A stretch of DNA of 49,508 bases. Origin: Alcaligenaceae bacterium (lineage in GTDB: Bacteria; Pseudomonadota; Gammaproteobacteria; Burkholderiales; Burkholderiaceae_B). The notes beneath the pieces were generated by a model, which did not search any database, was not told where the DNA came from, and saw only the letters and a program-made list of their open reading frames with translations. Position 1 is the stretch's first letter, and each line of letters starts with the position of its first letter. Shown in pieces: positions 1 through 9,695 of this stretch. The position numbers and the translations under genes are program-made. The stretch lies in assembly GCA_012727555.1 (NCBI GenBank), contig JAAYGT010000065.1, positions 1 to 49,508 of the forward strand, in the 5' to 3' direction.

Positions 1-928
1 CACTCGGGCGGCACACATTGGACATTCAACAATAGCCGGTACAGGCACACCACAACCGACACACTACCGACACCAAACCGGCCTGACCTTGCACGATCAC
101 ACGGCAACCGGTCTTTGGCAGACCTTGTACCAGCCGCTTGACGAACTCAGGGGTTCCAACCCGCAACACCCTGCAGGCCGCACTGATTCAACGACGGCGA
201 ACGCGACCCTTGCCACATCAACACCCCAGCTCAATACGCCAGTTCCCGGGGTGCTGCCATCGATGCGTGGTCGGAGTCGCGAACACTCAACTGCCACCGA
301 CACCCGAACCAGCCAAACCACCACACCCACCATGGCCAATGACGACCTGCCCCTGGGCATGGCACTAGGCCAGTTGCACGGCATTTACATTCTGGCCCAG
401 AACCGACGCGGATTGATCCTGATCGATATGCATGCAGCACACGAACGGGTGGTGTACGAACAGCTTAAACACGCGATCGACCAACGCGACATCCCCCGTC
501 AGGACCTGCTCGTTCCCGTGGTATTGCCCGTTCAGGAAAAGCACGTCGCCCTGGCAGAAGAACATCAAACCACCCTGCACGAACTGGGTTTGAGTGTTTC
601 GGCCAACGGCCCCGCATCGCTGGTTGTGCGCTCCGTGCCAGCCTTACTGGCCCAGGGTGACATCGAAACCCTTGTACGTGATGTTTTGCACGATCTTGAA
701 AATGTGGGGACATCACCCCGACTGACTGAACAGCGCAATGAACTGCTGGCCACCATGGCCTGTCATGGTTCAGTTCGTGCCAACCGCCAACTGAGTCTTG
801 ATGAAATGAACAGCCTGCTGCGCCAAATGGAACGTACCGAACGCGCCGACCAGTGCAACCATGGTCGCCCAACCTGGTTCCAGTGGACAATGAATGATCT
901 TGACAAACTGTTCATGCGAGGCCAATGA
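1..928 (+). CDS. mutL: DNA mismatch repair protein MutL, C-terminal part (5' end outside window)
   Basis: The frame is open from base 2, so the gene begins before the window. What is seen is the end of the variable linker (roughly the first 100 residues, rich in Thr, Pro and Gln) and the whole C-terminal dimerisation domain, starting at [15 protein letters not shown]. Within it [12 protein letters not shown] fits the metal-binding endonuclease motif D-x-H-A-x2-E-x4-E of nicking MutL proteins, which E. coli MutL lacks. ACHGSVRA and CNHGRPTW match the other conserved C-terminal motifs. MutL links MutS mismatch recognition to strand incision and removal. Its stop is one base before the miaA start, so the two are probably co-transcribed. 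Nicking activity is inferred from the motif only. Confidence 0.93.
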   Translation, partial: TRAAHIGHSTIAGTGTPQPTHYRHQTGLTLHDHTATGLWQTLYQPLDELRGSNPQHPAGRTDSTTANATLATSTPQLNTPVPGVLPSMRGRSREHSTATDTRTSQTTTPTMANDDLPLGMALGQLHGIYILAQNRRGLILIDMHAAHERVVYEQLKHAIDQRDIPRQDLLVPVVLPVQEKHVALAEEHQTTLHELGLSVSANGPASLVVRSVPALLAQGDIETLVRDVLHDLENVGTSPRLTEQRNELLATMACHGSVRANRQLSLDEMNSLLRQMERTERADQCNHGRPTWFQWTMNDLDKLFMRGQ

Positions 929-929
929 C

Positions 930-1859
930 ATGCCGGTTTTGTGCCTGACAGGCCCCACAGCAGCCGGCAAGAGTGCGTCAACTCTGGCGCTGGCCGAACG
1001 CTGGCCCGTAGAAATCATTGTCATGGATTCGGCCACCATTTACCGGGGCATGGACATCGGAACGGCCAAACCCTCCGGGCTGGAACAGGCGAAGGTGGCT
1101 CACCATTTGCTCGACATTCGCGATCCAGCGCAAAGCTATTCGGCGGCCGAGTTCAACACGGATGCGTTGAGGCTGATCGATGAGATTCAACGACGTGGCA
1201 ATTACCCCCTGCTGTGCGGCGGAACACTGATGTACTACAAAGCGCTGCGTGAAGGCCTGAATGACCTGCCACCTGCCAACCCGTCGTTGCGGGCAGAAAT
1301 TGAAGCCCAGGCACAGCTGCAGGGTTGGCCTGCCTTGCATCGGGAACTGGCCACCTACGACCCCGAAACCGCGGCACGACTGGCCCCCAACGATAGCCAG
1401 CGCCTGCAGCGTGCCATTGAAGTCTACCGCTCAAGCGGACTACCATTGTCCCAATGGATACGCCGACAACGCCCGGCACAACCTGACCAGCAATTTGTCA
1501 CCATCAGCCTGGAGCCCTCGGATCGTGCAGTTTTGCATGACCGCATTGCGCAGCGCTATCAGAACATGCTACAGACCGGTCTGCTGGCTGAAGTGCAGCG
1601 CTTGCACACCCGCCCTGATTTGCATCCCGGCCTGCCTTCCATCCGGTGCGTCGGCTACCGCCAGTTGTGGGATCACCTGGATGGCCAGACCAGCCTTGAT
1701 GAAGCCGTTGAACGTGCGATTGCCGCCACGCGCCAACTGGCCAAACGGCAGCTGACCTGGCTGAGAGCCATGCCGGACCGGATCACGATTGATTGCCTGG
1801 CACCCGATGCCACGGCATCAGTGGTCGATGTGGCAGGAAAGCACTGGCACCGGTTCTGA
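930..1859 (+). CDS. miaA: tRNA dimethylallyltransferase MiaA
   Basis: This enzyme transfers a dimethylallyl group from DMAPP to N6 of A37 in tRNAs reading UNN codons, the first step to ms2i6A. The 309-residue product has the P-loop GPTAAGKSA at residues 8-16, then [16 protein letters not shown], the [10 protein letters not shown] substrate-site motif and [13 protein letters not shown] near the C-terminus, all typical of the family at normal length. An in-frame ATG exists at 894, but the ATG at 930 places the P-loop at the usual distance from the N-terminus and sits one base after the mutL stop, so it is preferred. mutL-miaA is a common proteobacterial pair. Confidence 0.95.
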   Translation: MPVLCLTGPTAAGKSASTLALAERWPVEIIVMDSATIYRGMDIGTAKPSGLEQAKVAHHLLDIRDPAQSYSAAEFNTDALRLIDEIQRRGNYPLLCGGTLMYYKALREGLNDLPPANPSLRAEIEAQAQLQGWPALHRELATYDPETAARLAPNDSQRLQRAIEVYRSSGLPLSQWIRRQRPAQPDQQFVTISLEPSDRAVLHDRIAQRYQNMLQTGLLAEVQRLHTRPDLHPGLPSIRCVGYRQLWDHLDGQTSLDEAVERAIAATRQLAKRQLTWLRAMPDRITIDCLAPDATASVVDVAGKHWHRF

Positions 1860-1973
1860 TGCTGGAGCCGGTTCTGAACAACCGATACAGGCCAGCATGC
1901 GGCACCTGCCTGATGCTGAAATTGCATATTCACCCACCATACTTAACCCACCGATGCTGGCCGCCAGAAACCG

Positions 1974-3026
1974 TCAAACCACCACAGTTTGCGGAGCGTT
2001 GGCGTTTTCACGGGCAACGATATTACCCAAACGAAACACCTGCTCGCCTTGATCAGCCAGCGTGGCGCTGATGGCATCGGCCTGATCAGCCGGCACAACC
2101 ATAACCATGCCAATACCGCAGTTGAACACACGGTACATTTCATTGCTGTCGATACCGCCTTGCTGCTGCAGCCAGACAAACAGATCAGGCATGGCCCAGG
2201 CATCGCGGTTCAACCGGGCAGCCAGACCTGGCTGAAGAATGCGGGGCACGTTATCGAGCAAACCGCCGCCCGTAATGTGGGCCAGGCCTTTGATGGCTGC
2301 ACCGTGTTTTTGCAATGCAGCCAGAACCGACTTCACGTAAATGCGGGTTGGCTCCATGACAACATCTTCGAGCGGACGCCCCCCCAGTTCAAAGGTGCGG
2401 GAAACACCCGAACGCTCGATCACCTTGCGCAGCAGCGAGAACCCGTTGGAGTGGGCACCACTGGAAGCCAGGCCCAGCACGATGTCACCTTCGGCAATGG
2501 ATTTGCCATCGATGATGAGCGATTTTTCAACAGCGCCTACGGCAAAACCAGCCAGATCATATTCACCTTCGGGGTACATGCCGGGCATTTCAGCCGTTTC
2601 ACCGCCAATAAGGGCACAACCCGCCAGTTCGCAGCCCCGGGCAATACCACCGACAACGCTGGCAGCAGTATCGACCGACAGTTTGCCGCACGCAAAGTAA
2701 TCAAGGAAGTACAGGGGTTCGGCACCTTGAACCAGAATATCGTTGACGCTCATGGCGACCAGATCGATACCCACAGTGTCGTGACGGTTCCATTCAAATG
2801 CCAGTCGCAGTTTTGTACCCACGCCATCGGTGCCGGATACCAATACGGGCTCTTTCAGATGGCGAGGAACTTCGAACAGGGCGCCAAAGCCGCCAATTCC
2901 GGCCATGACACCCGGGCGCAGGGTGCGGACGGCCATGGGTTTGATGCGATCAACCAGGGCATCGCCTGCATCGATATCGACACCGGCATCGCGGTAAGTA
3001 AGAGAGGCGGATTGTGTGTTTGTCAT
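1974..3026 (-). CDS. purM: Phosphoribosylformylglycinamidine cyclo-ligase (AIR synthetase)
   Basis: PurM closes the imidazole ring of AIR from FGAM with ATP in purine synthesis. The 350-residue protein has the AIRS signatures: a start-proximal [25 protein letters not shown] near residue 70, [24 protein letters not shown] near residue 100 and [11 protein letters not shown] near residue 160. Length equals the family norm of about 345. The ATG at 3026 ([13 protein letters not shown]) is chosen over upstream in-frame starts because it precedes the conserved N-terminus directly. The gene faces miaA and is divergent from hda, sharing a 137-base upstream region. Confidence 0.96.
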   Translation of the reverse strand: MTNTQSASLTYRDAGVDIDAGDALVDRIKPMAVRTLRPGVMAGIGGFGALFEVPRHLKEPVLVSGTDGVGTKLRLAFEWNRHDTVGIDLVAMSVNDILVQGAEPLYFLDYFACGKLSVDTAASVVGGIARGCELAGCALIGGETAEMPGMYPEGEYDLAGFAVGAVEKSLIIDGKSIAEGDIVLGLASSGAHSNGFSLLRKVIERSGVSRTFELGGRPLEDVVMEPTRIYVKSVLAALQKHGAAIKGLAHITGGGLLDNVPRILQPGLAARLNRDAWAMPDLFVWLQQQGGIDSNEMYRVFNCGIGMVMVVPADQADAISATLADQGEQVFRLGNIVARENANAPQTVVV

Positions 3027-3163
3027 GAGAAAAGCCGTGGGATGTGTAAGAATTGCACGTTTAATTAAAATAGCATCCTTGATTTTACGATGAACAGTGC
3101 CCAACGTACGCAGGCGACACTGCCCGGAACACGCTTTTGCGTACCGGCGATGCCGTGCAACCC

Positions 3164-3955
3164 ATGACACAGCAGCTATTACTCGATCTTCTGCCCCCTT
3201 CTCCCCCCTCGTTGTCCAACTACGTAGTGGGTGACAATGCGCAGGCTGTCCAGGCCCTGAGCCAATGCAGCCCGGGTAGAGCCGTGTATTTGTGGGGCTC
3301 GGCCGGCGCCGGCAAAACCCATCTGTTACATGCCCTTACACGCAAACCAGGCACGCTTTACCATGCGGGATCAGTGCACGGGGGCCTGCAGCCCGGCCCG
3401 GCTCTGCGTTCCGAGGCCGAACAACGCCAACCCCTCTCACGTAAAACAAGGTCAGGGAACCCCGCGCACCAAGCCATTGAAACCATTGCGCACCCCCTGC
3501 AAGCCGTTGCGATTGCTGATCGTATTCCCTACGAATTGATCGCCATTGACGACATTGATGCACTTGATGAACAGGGCCAAGCCGGTTTATTTGCGCTGTA
3601 CAACCGCTGGCGCGAGTTGTCAGGCACACCCGATGCCTTTGCGCTGGTGCTTGCCGGCACCCACTCGCCCATGGCAACACAGATTCGTGAAGACCTGCGC
3701 ACCCGGCTCGGCTGGGACCTTGTCTTCAGGCTGGAACAGTTATCCGACGAAAACAGAGCCCAAGCACTGGCTACCCGTGCACAAGAGCGCGGTTTGGCCC
3801 TGTCGTCTGAAGTGATCAGCTGGATGATGACACATTACGCACGCGACATGGGCAAGCTGACGGCACTGCTTGACGCACTTGATCGTTATTCACTGCAAAA
3901 GCACCGTGCCATCACGGTGCCACTGCTCAAGGATCTCCTGGCCTCACAGGCCTGA
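3164..3955 (+). CDS. hda: DnaA-homologous regulatory protein Hda (AAA+), with an insertion
   Basis: Hda works with the beta clamp to stimulate DnaA-ATP hydrolysis and prevent re-initiation. The 263-residue product starts [12 protein letters not shown], whose QLLLDLL resembles the clamp-binding QLxLxL motif of Hda. Walker A (GSAGAGKT) is near residues 45-52, Walker B-like [10 protein letters not shown] near 125-134, then AGTHSP and an arginine-containing [12 protein letters not shown] segment, ending in the DnaA domain III lid. Between Walker A and Walker B lies an extra, low-complexity stretch of about 30 residues ([17 protein letters not shown]...), which makes the protein longer than the usual 230-240. 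The ATG at 3164 is preferred to one at 3137 because it directly precedes the clamp motif. hda-HAD-pcnB-folK is a common Burkholderiales order. Confidence 0.88.
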   Translation: MTQQLLLDLLPPSPPSLSNYVVGDNAQAVQALSQCSPGRAVYLWGSAGAGKTHLLHALTRKPGTLYHAGSVHGGLQPGPALRSEAEQRQPLSRKTRSGNPAHQAIETIAHPLQAVAIADRIPYELIAIDDIDALDEQGQAGLFALYNRWRELSGTPDAFALVLAGTHSPMATQIREDLRTRLGWDLVFRLEQLSDENRAQALATRAQERGLALSSEVISWMMTHYARDMGKLTALLDALDRYSLQKHRAITVPLLKDLLASQA

Positions 3956-3980
3956 CTCATTTTTCTGGAACACGCGCTAC

Positions 3981-4682
3981 ATGACCACTGCCCAACGACT
4001 GGCACTTTTTGATCTGGATCACACACTGCTTCCTCTTGACAGTGATTACCAATGGGCTGACTTCCTGGCCCGTACAGGCAAGGCAGGTGACCCTGCCGAA
4101 GCTCAACGACGCAATGATGAACTGATGGACCGCTACAACGCCGGCGACCTCACCGCCGAACAAGCAGCAGAGTTCATGCTGGGCTTGCTGCGCGATGCCT
4201 GCCCCATTGATCTGGCCGCCTGGCATGAGGCCTTCATGGCCGAAGTCGTACGCCCCGCCATTCGCCCATCCGCCATTGAGCTGGTGCGCCAGCACGCCGA
4301 ACAGGGTGATCTCTGCGCCATCGTGACAGCAACAAACGAATTTGTAACGGCTCCGATCGCCCGCGCATTCGGCATACCCCACCTGATTGCCACTTTGCCT
4401 GAAATGCACAGGGGTCGTTACACAGGACGCATCGAAGGCGTACCCAGTTTCAAAGCAGGTAAAGTGACCCGGGTCAATGCGTGGCTGGCCACCATGCAGC
4501 GCAGCCTGCCTGATTTTTCGGAATCGTATTTCTACAGCGACTCCAGCAACGACCTGCCCTTGCTGGAGCACGTAACGCACCCGGTTGCCACCAACCCCAG
4601 CAGCGGGTTGCGCACCGTAGCCCAGGAGCGTGGCTGGCACATTCTCGATCTCTTCAAAGACATGCAGGACAACAAGTCGTAA
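3981..4682 (+). CDS. HAD-IB family phosphatase (SerB/histidinol-phosphatase-like)
   Basis: A 233-residue HAD-superfamily hydrolase of the PSP-like IB class. HAD motif I is LFDLDHTLLPLDSDYQW near residues 8-24 (nucleophile Asp and general acid Asp two apart). Motif II is the Thr of IVTATNEF, motif III the Lys in PSFKAGKV, and motif IV the acidic YFYSDSSNDLPLL. Orthologues beside pcnB in beta- and gammaproteobacteria are variously annotated as phosphoserine phosphatase-like or as an alternative histidinol-phosphate phosphatase. The sequence does not decide between them. The ATG at 3981 lies 25 bases after the hda stop, and the protein begins immediately with the motif I strand. Probably one transcript with hda and pcnB. 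Confidence 0.85.
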   Translation: MTTAQRLALFDLDHTLLPLDSDYQWADFLARTGKAGDPAEAQRRNDELMDRYNAGDLTAEQAAEFMLGLLRDACPIDLAAWHEAFMAEVVRPAIRPSAIELVRQHAEQGDLCAIVTATNEFVTAPIARAFGIPHLIATLPEMHRGRYTGRIEGVPSFKAGKVTRVNAWLATMQRSLPDFSESYFYSDSSNDLPLLEHVTHPVATNPSSGLRTVAQERGWHILDLFKDMQDNKS

Positions 4683-4686
4683 CCCG

Positions 4687-6075
4687 ATGACCATGCTTAC
4701 AGAAACCATCAAGAAATTCGTCAGCCGCCTGTTTTCCACTCAACCTCGGGGCCCCGAACGCCTGAGTGCCGACAAGCACGGCATTGATCGGCGCAATGTT
4801 TCGCGCCACGCCATCAAAGTCTGCGAGGTATTGCAGCAAGAAGGCTTTGCAGCATTCATCGTGGGCGGGGCCGTACGCGATCTGATCGTCGGTCTTGAAC
4901 CCAAAGACTTTGACGTGGCCACCAATGCCACACCCAATCAGGTACGTGCCCTGTTTCGCCGGGCACGTATTATTGGCAAACGCTTTCAACTGGTACACGT
5001 GGTGTTCGGTCAGGAAATTATCGAAACATCCACGTTTCGGGCCAATGCCACGGCAGCCGACACCCAGACTGATGAACACGGCCGCATTTTACGTGACAAC
5101 CTGTTCGGCACCCAGGAAGAGGATGCCGCCCGCCGCGATTTCACATTGAATGCGTTGTATTACGATCCGATCACCGAGGAAGTCATCGACTACCATCAGG
5201 GCGTTCCTGACCTTAAAAAGCGTGTGGTGCGCATGATCGGTGATCCGGAACAACGCTACCGCGAAGATCCCGTTCGCATGCTGCGAGCCCTGCGTTTCGC
5301 CGCCAAGCTGAATGCCACGCTCGACCCGGCCACACGCGAACCCATCGCCCGTATGGCGCAGCTTATTGAGAACGTGCCCGCATCACGTCTGTTCGATGAA
5401 ATTCTGAAACTACTGACCTGTGGCCACGCCATGGACTGCCTGCGTCAATTGCGCTCTGTGGGCCTGCACAAAGGCCTCATCCCCCTGATCGACATCATTT
5501 TTGAAGAAAAAGGCGGCGAACAGTTTGTTGATCTGGCCCTGGCACGCACCGATGCCCGCGTGCGGGCTGGCAAAACAATCAGCCCCAGTTTCCTGTTTGC
5601 TGCACTGCTCTGGAAACTGGTGAACAAACGCTGGGAGAGTCTGATCAATGCAGGTGAACCTCCGGTGCAGGCACTGGTACAGGCCGCCGATTCAGTCATT
5701 GATGAACAGACCGAAAAACTGGCGATTCAGCGTCGTTTCCAGTCGGATATGCGGGAAATCTGGTTCATGCAAGCCCGCTTTGATCGTACCCCCCCGAAAG
5801 CGATCTGGCGCATGGCAGAACAACCCCGTTTTCGTGCCGCCGTTGATTTTCTGCAACTGCGTGCCGAAGCACGCGAAGTGGACAGTGTTCAGGCACAGTG
5901 GTGGATGGACCTGGCCAATACCGATGATGCATTGCGCGCAGAGATGATCGAAGCCTACGCCGAACAGTACCGCACACGCGGCAGCACCGGCCCGCGCAAG
6001 CGCAGGTCCGGACGACGTCGATCGGGTGGAGCCGGAACACGTACGCGGGCTGCTACAGAGAGTATGCAGCCTTAA
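4687..6075 (+). CDS. pcnB: Poly(A) polymerase I
   Basis: PcnB adds 3' poly(A) tails that promote RNA decay. The 462-residue product shows the class II nucleotidyltransferase head: FIVGGAVRDLIVGLEPKDFDVATNATP, with G-G and D-x-D metal ligands, near residues 57-83. It is followed by RRARIIGKRFQLVHVVFG, ARRDFTLNALYYDP and EDPVRMLRALRFAAKL, the last three separating PcnB and CCA-adding enzymes from other polymerases. The C-terminus is a basic tail (GPRKRRSGRRRSGG), typical of PcnB and absent from Cca, so PcnB is the better call. Start is the ATG at 4687, with another ATG two codons later; no strong ribosome site separates them. Confidence 0.93.
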   Translation: MTMLTETIKKFVSRLFSTQPRGPERLSADKHGIDRRNVSRHAIKVCEVLQQEGFAAFIVGGAVRDLIVGLEPKDFDVATNATPNQVRALFRRARIIGKRFQLVHVVFGQEIIETSTFRANATAADTQTDEHGRILRDNLFGTQEEDAARRDFTLNALYYDPITEEVIDYHQGVPDLKKRVVRMIGDPEQRYREDPVRMLRALRFAAKLNATLDPATREPIARMAQLIENVPASRLFDEILKLLTCGHAMDCLRQLRSVGLHKGLIPLIDIIFEEKGGEQFVDLALARTDARVRAGKTISPSFLFAALLWKLVNKRWESLINAGEPPVQALVQAADSVIDEQTEKLAIQRRFQSDMREIWFMQARFDRTPPKAIWRMAEQPRFRAAVDFLQLRAEAREVDSVQAQWWMDLANTDDALRAEMIEAYAEQYRTRGSTGPRKRRSGRRRSGGAGTRTRAATESMQP

Positions 6076-6082
6076 GCCAAGC

Positions 6083-6658
6083 ATGCACCAACGAGCACAG
6101 ACACCCGCCACCAGCTTGCCCGCCATGCCTGAACCCATCAACGTACCTGCCAAGACAAGCGGTATATGCGCCTCGACGCAGGCCAGTGCACAGGCCTGGA
6201 TTGGTCTTGGAGCCAATCTGGGTGCCCCCTTGACCACCCTGGATGCGGCAATGAACGATCTTCGAGCTGATGCGGGGATCCTGAACCTGGTCTGCTCAAG
6301 TTTTTATCGCACTGCACCTGTTGATTCCAGCGGGCCGGATTATGTGAATGCTGTTGCACGGGTCGCCACCACCCTGCCCCCGCACGACCTTCTGCATGTA
6401 CTGCAGGCCATTGAAAACCGACATGGCCGACTGCGGCCTTATCGCAATGCACCACGCACGCTGGATCTTGATCTATTGCTGTACGACCATGTGGAAATCA
6501 CGGATGCTGAACTGAGTGTTCCCCATCCGAGACTGCATGAACGTGCTTTTGTACTGGTTCCACTGGCTGAAATCAGCCCACATCTATCGATCAGGGGCCA
6601 CGCCATTCAAACGCTTGTCCAGAACTGCCAGGATCAAGCCATAGAAAAACTGCGGTAA
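6083..6658 (+). CDS. folK: 2-amino-4-hydroxy-6-hydroxymethyldihydropteridine pyrophosphokinase
   Basis: HPPK transfers pyrophosphate from ATP to 6-hydroxymethyl-dihydropterin in folate synthesis. The core begins with AWIGLGANLGAP, followed by SSFYRTAPVDSSGPDYVNAVARV, the NRHGRLRPYRNAPRTLDLDLLLY active-site segment (acidic metal ligands in DLDLLLY), and VPHPRLHERAFVLVPLAEI. All catalytic motifs of the roughly 160-residue family are present. The N-terminus is uncertain: the ATG at 6083 gives 191 residues with a long leader, while an ATG at 6125 gives 177 residues, nearer the usual length. Placed directly after pcnB, as in many beta- and gammaproteobacteria. Confidence 0.93.
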   Translation: MHQRAQTPATSLPAMPEPINVPAKTSGICASTQASAQAWIGLGANLGAPLTTLDAAMNDLRADAGILNLVCSSFYRTAPVDSSGPDYVNAVARVATTLPPHDLLHVLQAIENRHGRLRPYRNAPRTLDLDLLLYDHVEITDAELSVPHPRLHERAFVLVPLAEISPHLSIRGHAIQTLVQNCQDQAIEKLR

Positions 6659-6677
6659 CTGTTTCGATACCGTTCCG

Positions 6678-6704
6678 AAAAAACAGGCGGGAATAACCCG
6701 CCTG
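6678..6704 (-). terminator. Intrinsic terminator of the minus-strand catabolic cluster
   Basis: A perfect 8-base-pair GC-rich stem (CAGGCGGG / CCCGCCTG, bases 6684-6704) with a five-base AATAA loop. Read on the minus strand it is followed directly by six T residues (A-run 6678-6683 on the plus strand). It lies 10 bases past the stop of the CitE-like gene. On the plus strand no T-run follows, so it mainly serves the minus strand and separates the cluster from convergent folK. Confidence 0.85.
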
Positions 6705-6713
6705 TATCGCAAT

Positions 6714-7535
6714 TCAGCCTTTCAAGGCCAGCAAACGACGCGCACGCGCAATGACAGGCGCGTCGACCATTTTGCCATCCACCTGAAACGCCAGGGAACC
6801 GGTGGCATCGGCCTGCTCCACAACGCGCGCGGCCCAGGCAAGGTCAGCTTCGGACGGTGCGAACACGGATTGAATGACGGCAACCTGCTTGGGGTGAATG
6901 CTGAGCATGCCGGCAAACCCCATGTCACGGATTTTGCCAGCTACAGCCGCCAGGCCGTCAAGATCGGCAAAGTTGGGATAAACGCCATCGAAAGGCTGCT
7001 CCAGGCCATTCATGGCGCTATGCAACAAGATCTGGCAACGGATGTGATCGAGCAGCACACCGGCACCCTCGGTTTCAGGTTGCGTGCCGGTTTCAAGCAT
7101 CAGGTCAAGGCTGCCAAACGAAAGGCGTGTCACACCCGGCGCAGCCGCGATTTCAGCCAGAGACAACACGCCACGTGCGCTCTCGATGATGGGCATGACC
7201 GGTTTTCCGCGTGAAAACACCTGACGCACATGGATTGCTGATTCTGCTTTGGGCAGGACCACGGCAGCAACACCCGGCAAAGACGCACACATGTCGATGT
7301 CTTGAGCAAACCAGCGCGTGGTGGCGTCATTCACGCGCACCAGCACCGAAGCCTGGGGGTTTTCAGTCAGGAACTGGCGCACACTTTCGCGGGCCTGGTC
7401 TTTAAGGCCATGCTCGACGGCATCTTCAAGATCGATGATGACGGCATCGGCACCTGCCTGCAGCGCTTTGGCAAAACGCTCAGGCCGCGATGCCGGTACA
7501 AACAGCGCACAGCGCATGGGTTGAGTCGTGCTCAT
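6714..7535 (-). CDS. CitE-like CoA-ester lyase (candidate citramalyl-CoA lyase)
   Basis: A 273-residue HpcH/HpaI-CitE fold lyase that cleaves or forms 3-hydroxyacyl-CoA esters with Mg2+. Visible motifs are RCALFVPASRPERFAKAL at the N-terminus, DLEDAV near residue 36, PIIESARG near 116 (metal-binding Glu), RLSFGSLDLMLE near 140, and SIHPKQV near 215. This is the stand-alone type, not the citrate lyase beta subunit of the citDEF complex, as no citD or citF is nearby. Its ATG overlaps the stop of the CoA-transferase gene by one base (TGATG), and a hydratase lies upstream, so S-citramalyl-CoA to acetyl-CoA plus pyruvate is the likeliest reaction. Malyl-CoA or another hydroxyacyl-CoA cannot be excluded. 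Confidence 0.82.
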   Translation of the reverse strand: MSTTQPMRCALFVPASRPERFAKALQAGADAVIIDLEDAVEHGLKDQARESVRQFLTENPQASVLVRVNDATTRWFAQDIDMCASLPGVAAVVLPKAESAIHVRQVFSRGKPVMPIIESARGVLSLAEIAAAPGVTRLSFGSLDLMLETGTQPETEGAGVLLDHIRCQILLHSAMNGLEQPFDGVYPNFADLDGLAAVAGKIRDMGFAGMLSIHPKQVAVIQSVFAPSEADLAWAARVVEQADATGSLAFQVDGKMVDAPVIARARRLLALKG

Positions 7536-8743
7536 CAGATGATCCCCTTGTCGGCAAACGCCTTGATTGTGTCACCGCCATACCCCAATTCAGCCAGGAT
7601 ATCAGCCGTATTCTGACCCAGCGCCGGAATGGCATCCATGCGGTGGCTGAACGCCGAGCTGGTGGCGGGCGGAATGAGCGCAGGCAAGGTGCCCACCGGG
7701 CTTTCGATCTGAGACCAACGCTGGCGGCTCTTGAGCTGCGGATGTGCCCAGACATCGGCCATGGTGTTCACACTTGCATTGGCAATACCAGCTTCTTCAA
7801 GGCGTTCGATGACTTGCTGGCGTGTGAGTGCGGAGAACGCCTCGGCAATCAGGGCACGCAGGATTTCCTTGTTGGCGACACGACGCGAGTTGATATTGAA
7901 ACGCTCATCGGCAGCCAGATCGGGCTGCTTCAGTACAGTTGTGCAGAACTTGGCCCACTCGCGTTCGTTCTGCAGACCCAGCATGACTTCCGTGCCATCG
8001 CCTACCGGGAACGGCCCGTAGGGGTAAATGGTGGCATGCGCGGCACCGGCGCGCGGTGCGGGTGCCGCGCCTTCGAAGGCGTAGTACATGGGGAAACCCA
8101 TCCATTCGACCATGCTTTCGAGCATGGAGACATCGATGTGGCTTCCCTGCCCGGTACGCTCACGCAACAGCAAGGCAGACAGAATGCTGCTGTAGGAATA
8201 CATGCCGGCGGCGATATCGGCAATGGAACACCCGGCTTTGGCCATGTGTTCACCGTTACCAGTCACCGACAGGAAACCGCTTTCGCTTTGGATGAGAAGA
8301 TCGTAGGCTTTTTTATCCTGGTAAGGACCGCCTTCGCCGTAACCTGAAATGTCGCACACGATCAGACGAGGAAAGCGTTCGTGCAATGCCTCGAAGGACA
8401 GGCCCAGGCGGGCAGCGGCACCCGGTGCCAGGTTCTGCACCAGAATATCGGCTTTTTCAAGCAGCTGCTCCATGACCTTCTGCGCGTCGGCATCTTTGAC
8501 ATCGAGCGTGAGACTTTCTTTGGAACGGTTGGTCCAGACAAAGTGCGATGACATGCCTTTGACACGCTCATCGTAGCCCCGGGCGAAATCGCCAACGGCA
8601 GGTCGTTCGATCTTGATGACACGTGCACCAAGATCGGCAAGCTGGCGTGTACAGAACGGTGCGGCAATGGCATGTTCAAGGCTGATGACGGTGATACCGT
8701 CAAGCGGCCTGGGTGAGCGGGAAGAGGTAGTTTCTGTTGTCAT
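7535..8743 (-). CDS. Family III (CaiB/BaiF-type) CoA-transferase, candidate itaconate/C5-dicarboxylate CoA-transferase
   Basis: A 402-residue family III CoA-transferase. The N-terminus PLDGITVISLEHAIAAPFCT and ADLGARVIKIERP are classic for the family. The catalytic Asp is the D of KKAYDLLIQSESG near residue 165, and GQGSHIDVSMLESMVEW follows. Length matches the usual 400 or so. The ATG at 8743 (MTTETTSSRS) is preferred to one 11 codons upstream. Its neighbours are a FAS1/MaoC-like hydratase upstream and a CitE-like lyase downstream with overlapping start. This fits activation of itaconate, mesaconate or citramalate with succinyl-CoA as donor. Substrate is inferred from context only, because family III enzymes are hard to assign from sequence. 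Confidence 0.82.
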   Translation of the reverse strand: MTTETTSSRSPRPLDGITVISLEHAIAAPFCTRQLADLGARVIKIERPAVGDFARGYDERVKGMSSHFVWTNRSKESLTLDVKDADAQKVMEQLLEKADILVQNLAPGAAARLGLSFEALHERFPRLIVCDISGYGEGGPYQDKKAYDLLIQSESGFLSVTGNGEHMAKAGCSIADIAAGMYSYSSILSALLLRERTGQGSHIDVSMLESMVEWMGFPMYYAFEGAAPAPRAGAAHATIYPYGPFPVGDGTEVMLGLQNEREWAKFCTTVLKQPDLAADERFNINSRRVANKEILRALIAEAFSALTRQQVIERLEEAGIANASVNTMADVWAHPQLKSRQRWSQIESPVGTLPALIPPATSSAFSHRMDAIPALGQNTADILAELGYGGDTIKAFADKGII

Positions 8744-8790
8744 GGGGTTATCCTGTTGACATGGTGCACATGGCACACGCGGTATGCTGA

Positions 8791-9621
8791 TCAGCGGAAT
8801 GTGACCTCGGCCTGATGCGCCAGGGTGCCGTCTTGCTCGGCCCAGGCGCTGGCCGTGCCTTCACCCGTTAATGTTCCGGCCACCTGGAAGGGCGCAGGCG
8901 CAATGAGCGGGCGCAAGCCCCGGTAGGCAAAGGTTGCCAATTGCTTATCGGGATTGGCATTGACAAACGCGGTACACATAAGGGTGGCGATCAAGGGACC
9001 ATGCACCACCAGACCGGGGTAGCCTTCTTTTTCGGTCACGTAGGGAAAATCGTAGTGAATACGGTGTCCGTTGAACGTGACAGCAGAATAGCGGAACAGC
9101 ATGGTGGTAGATGGCTGGACAGTTTCCGACCACTGGGCCTGCGGAGCCGGCGTGCTGCCCTGCAGCTTGGGTGGGCTGGGTTCGCGGTAAACGATGTCCT
9201 GTTCTTCAGAAATGCACAACTGGTCATTCTGGAAGTAGTCATGACGCACTGTAACAAACATGAGCTTGCCGGTACGGCCTTCTTTTTCCTTGACATCGAG
9301 AATGGTCGAGACCTTGCGGCCGGGCGTGCCAACACGCAAAGGCTGGCTGAACGTAACGCGGCCACCGGCCCACATACGGTTGCGGTTGTCGCCGGCAGGC
9401 GGCAAGAAACCACCACGACGCGGATGACCGTCTTCACCCAGTTCTTCGTAGGGCAAACCACTGATGAACAAGCCCCACTGCCAAAGTGCCGGCAAAGGGT
9501 CACCGACTGACGGTGCGCGAGCCCCTACGCTCAAGGCAATTTTCTGCACATGGCCGATATCAATGTTGTCTTCAATGGTTTCCTGACGCCCGATCCAGGC
9601 GCTGAAGTCTTGCGTTGTCAT
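8791..9621 (-). CDS. FAS1-like/MaoC-type dehydratase (candidate itaconyl-/mesaconyl-CoA hydratase)
   Basis: A 276-residue hot-dog-fold protein of the HTD2 / mesaconyl-C4-CoA hydratase type. The N-terminal half is a FAS1-like dehydratase domain (WGLFISGLPYEELGEDGHPRRGGFLPP near residues 48-75, then RMWAGGRVTFSQPLRVG). The C-terminal half carries RYSAVTFNGHRIHYDFPYVT and EGYPGLVVHGPLIATLM, where the hydratase His and Asp-like residues lie. In the itaconate-degradation gene sets of Pseudomonas and Yersinia a protein of this family hydrates itaconyl-CoA to S-citramalyl-CoA, and it would do the same here with the adjacent CoA-transferase and lyase. The start ATG at 9621 is the first before conserved sequence. 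Confidence 0.8.
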   Translation of the reverse strand: MTTQDFSAWIGRQETIEDNIDIGHVQKIALSVGARAPSVGDPLPALWQWGLFISGLPYEELGEDGHPRRGGFLPPAGDNRNRMWAGGRVTFSQPLRVGTPGRKVSTILDVKEKEGRTGKLMFVTVRHDYFQNDQLCISEEQDIVYREPSPPKLQGSTPAPQAQWSETVQPSTTMLFRYSAVTFNGHRIHYDFPYVTEKEGYPGLVVHGPLIATLMCTAFVNANPDKQLATFAYRGLRPLIAPAPFQVAGTLTGEGTASAWAEQDGTLAHQAEVTFR

Positions 9622-9695
9622 GTTCTTTTTACCAAGTATGTTTCAAGCCGGTTACTTTGCACCGACCAGGATAATTTTTGAATTCGTATTTGAAT

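Noticed and set aside
1850..1878. Ten-base direct repeat CCGGTTCTGA at the miaA end
   Set aside because: Two copies 19 bases apart with no further structure; likely chance or a small local duplication.
1989..3068. Long plus-strand open frame (359 codons) opposite purM
   Set aside because: It is antisense to a complete, motif-bearing purM and has no protein-family character; long shadows are expected in GC-rich genes.
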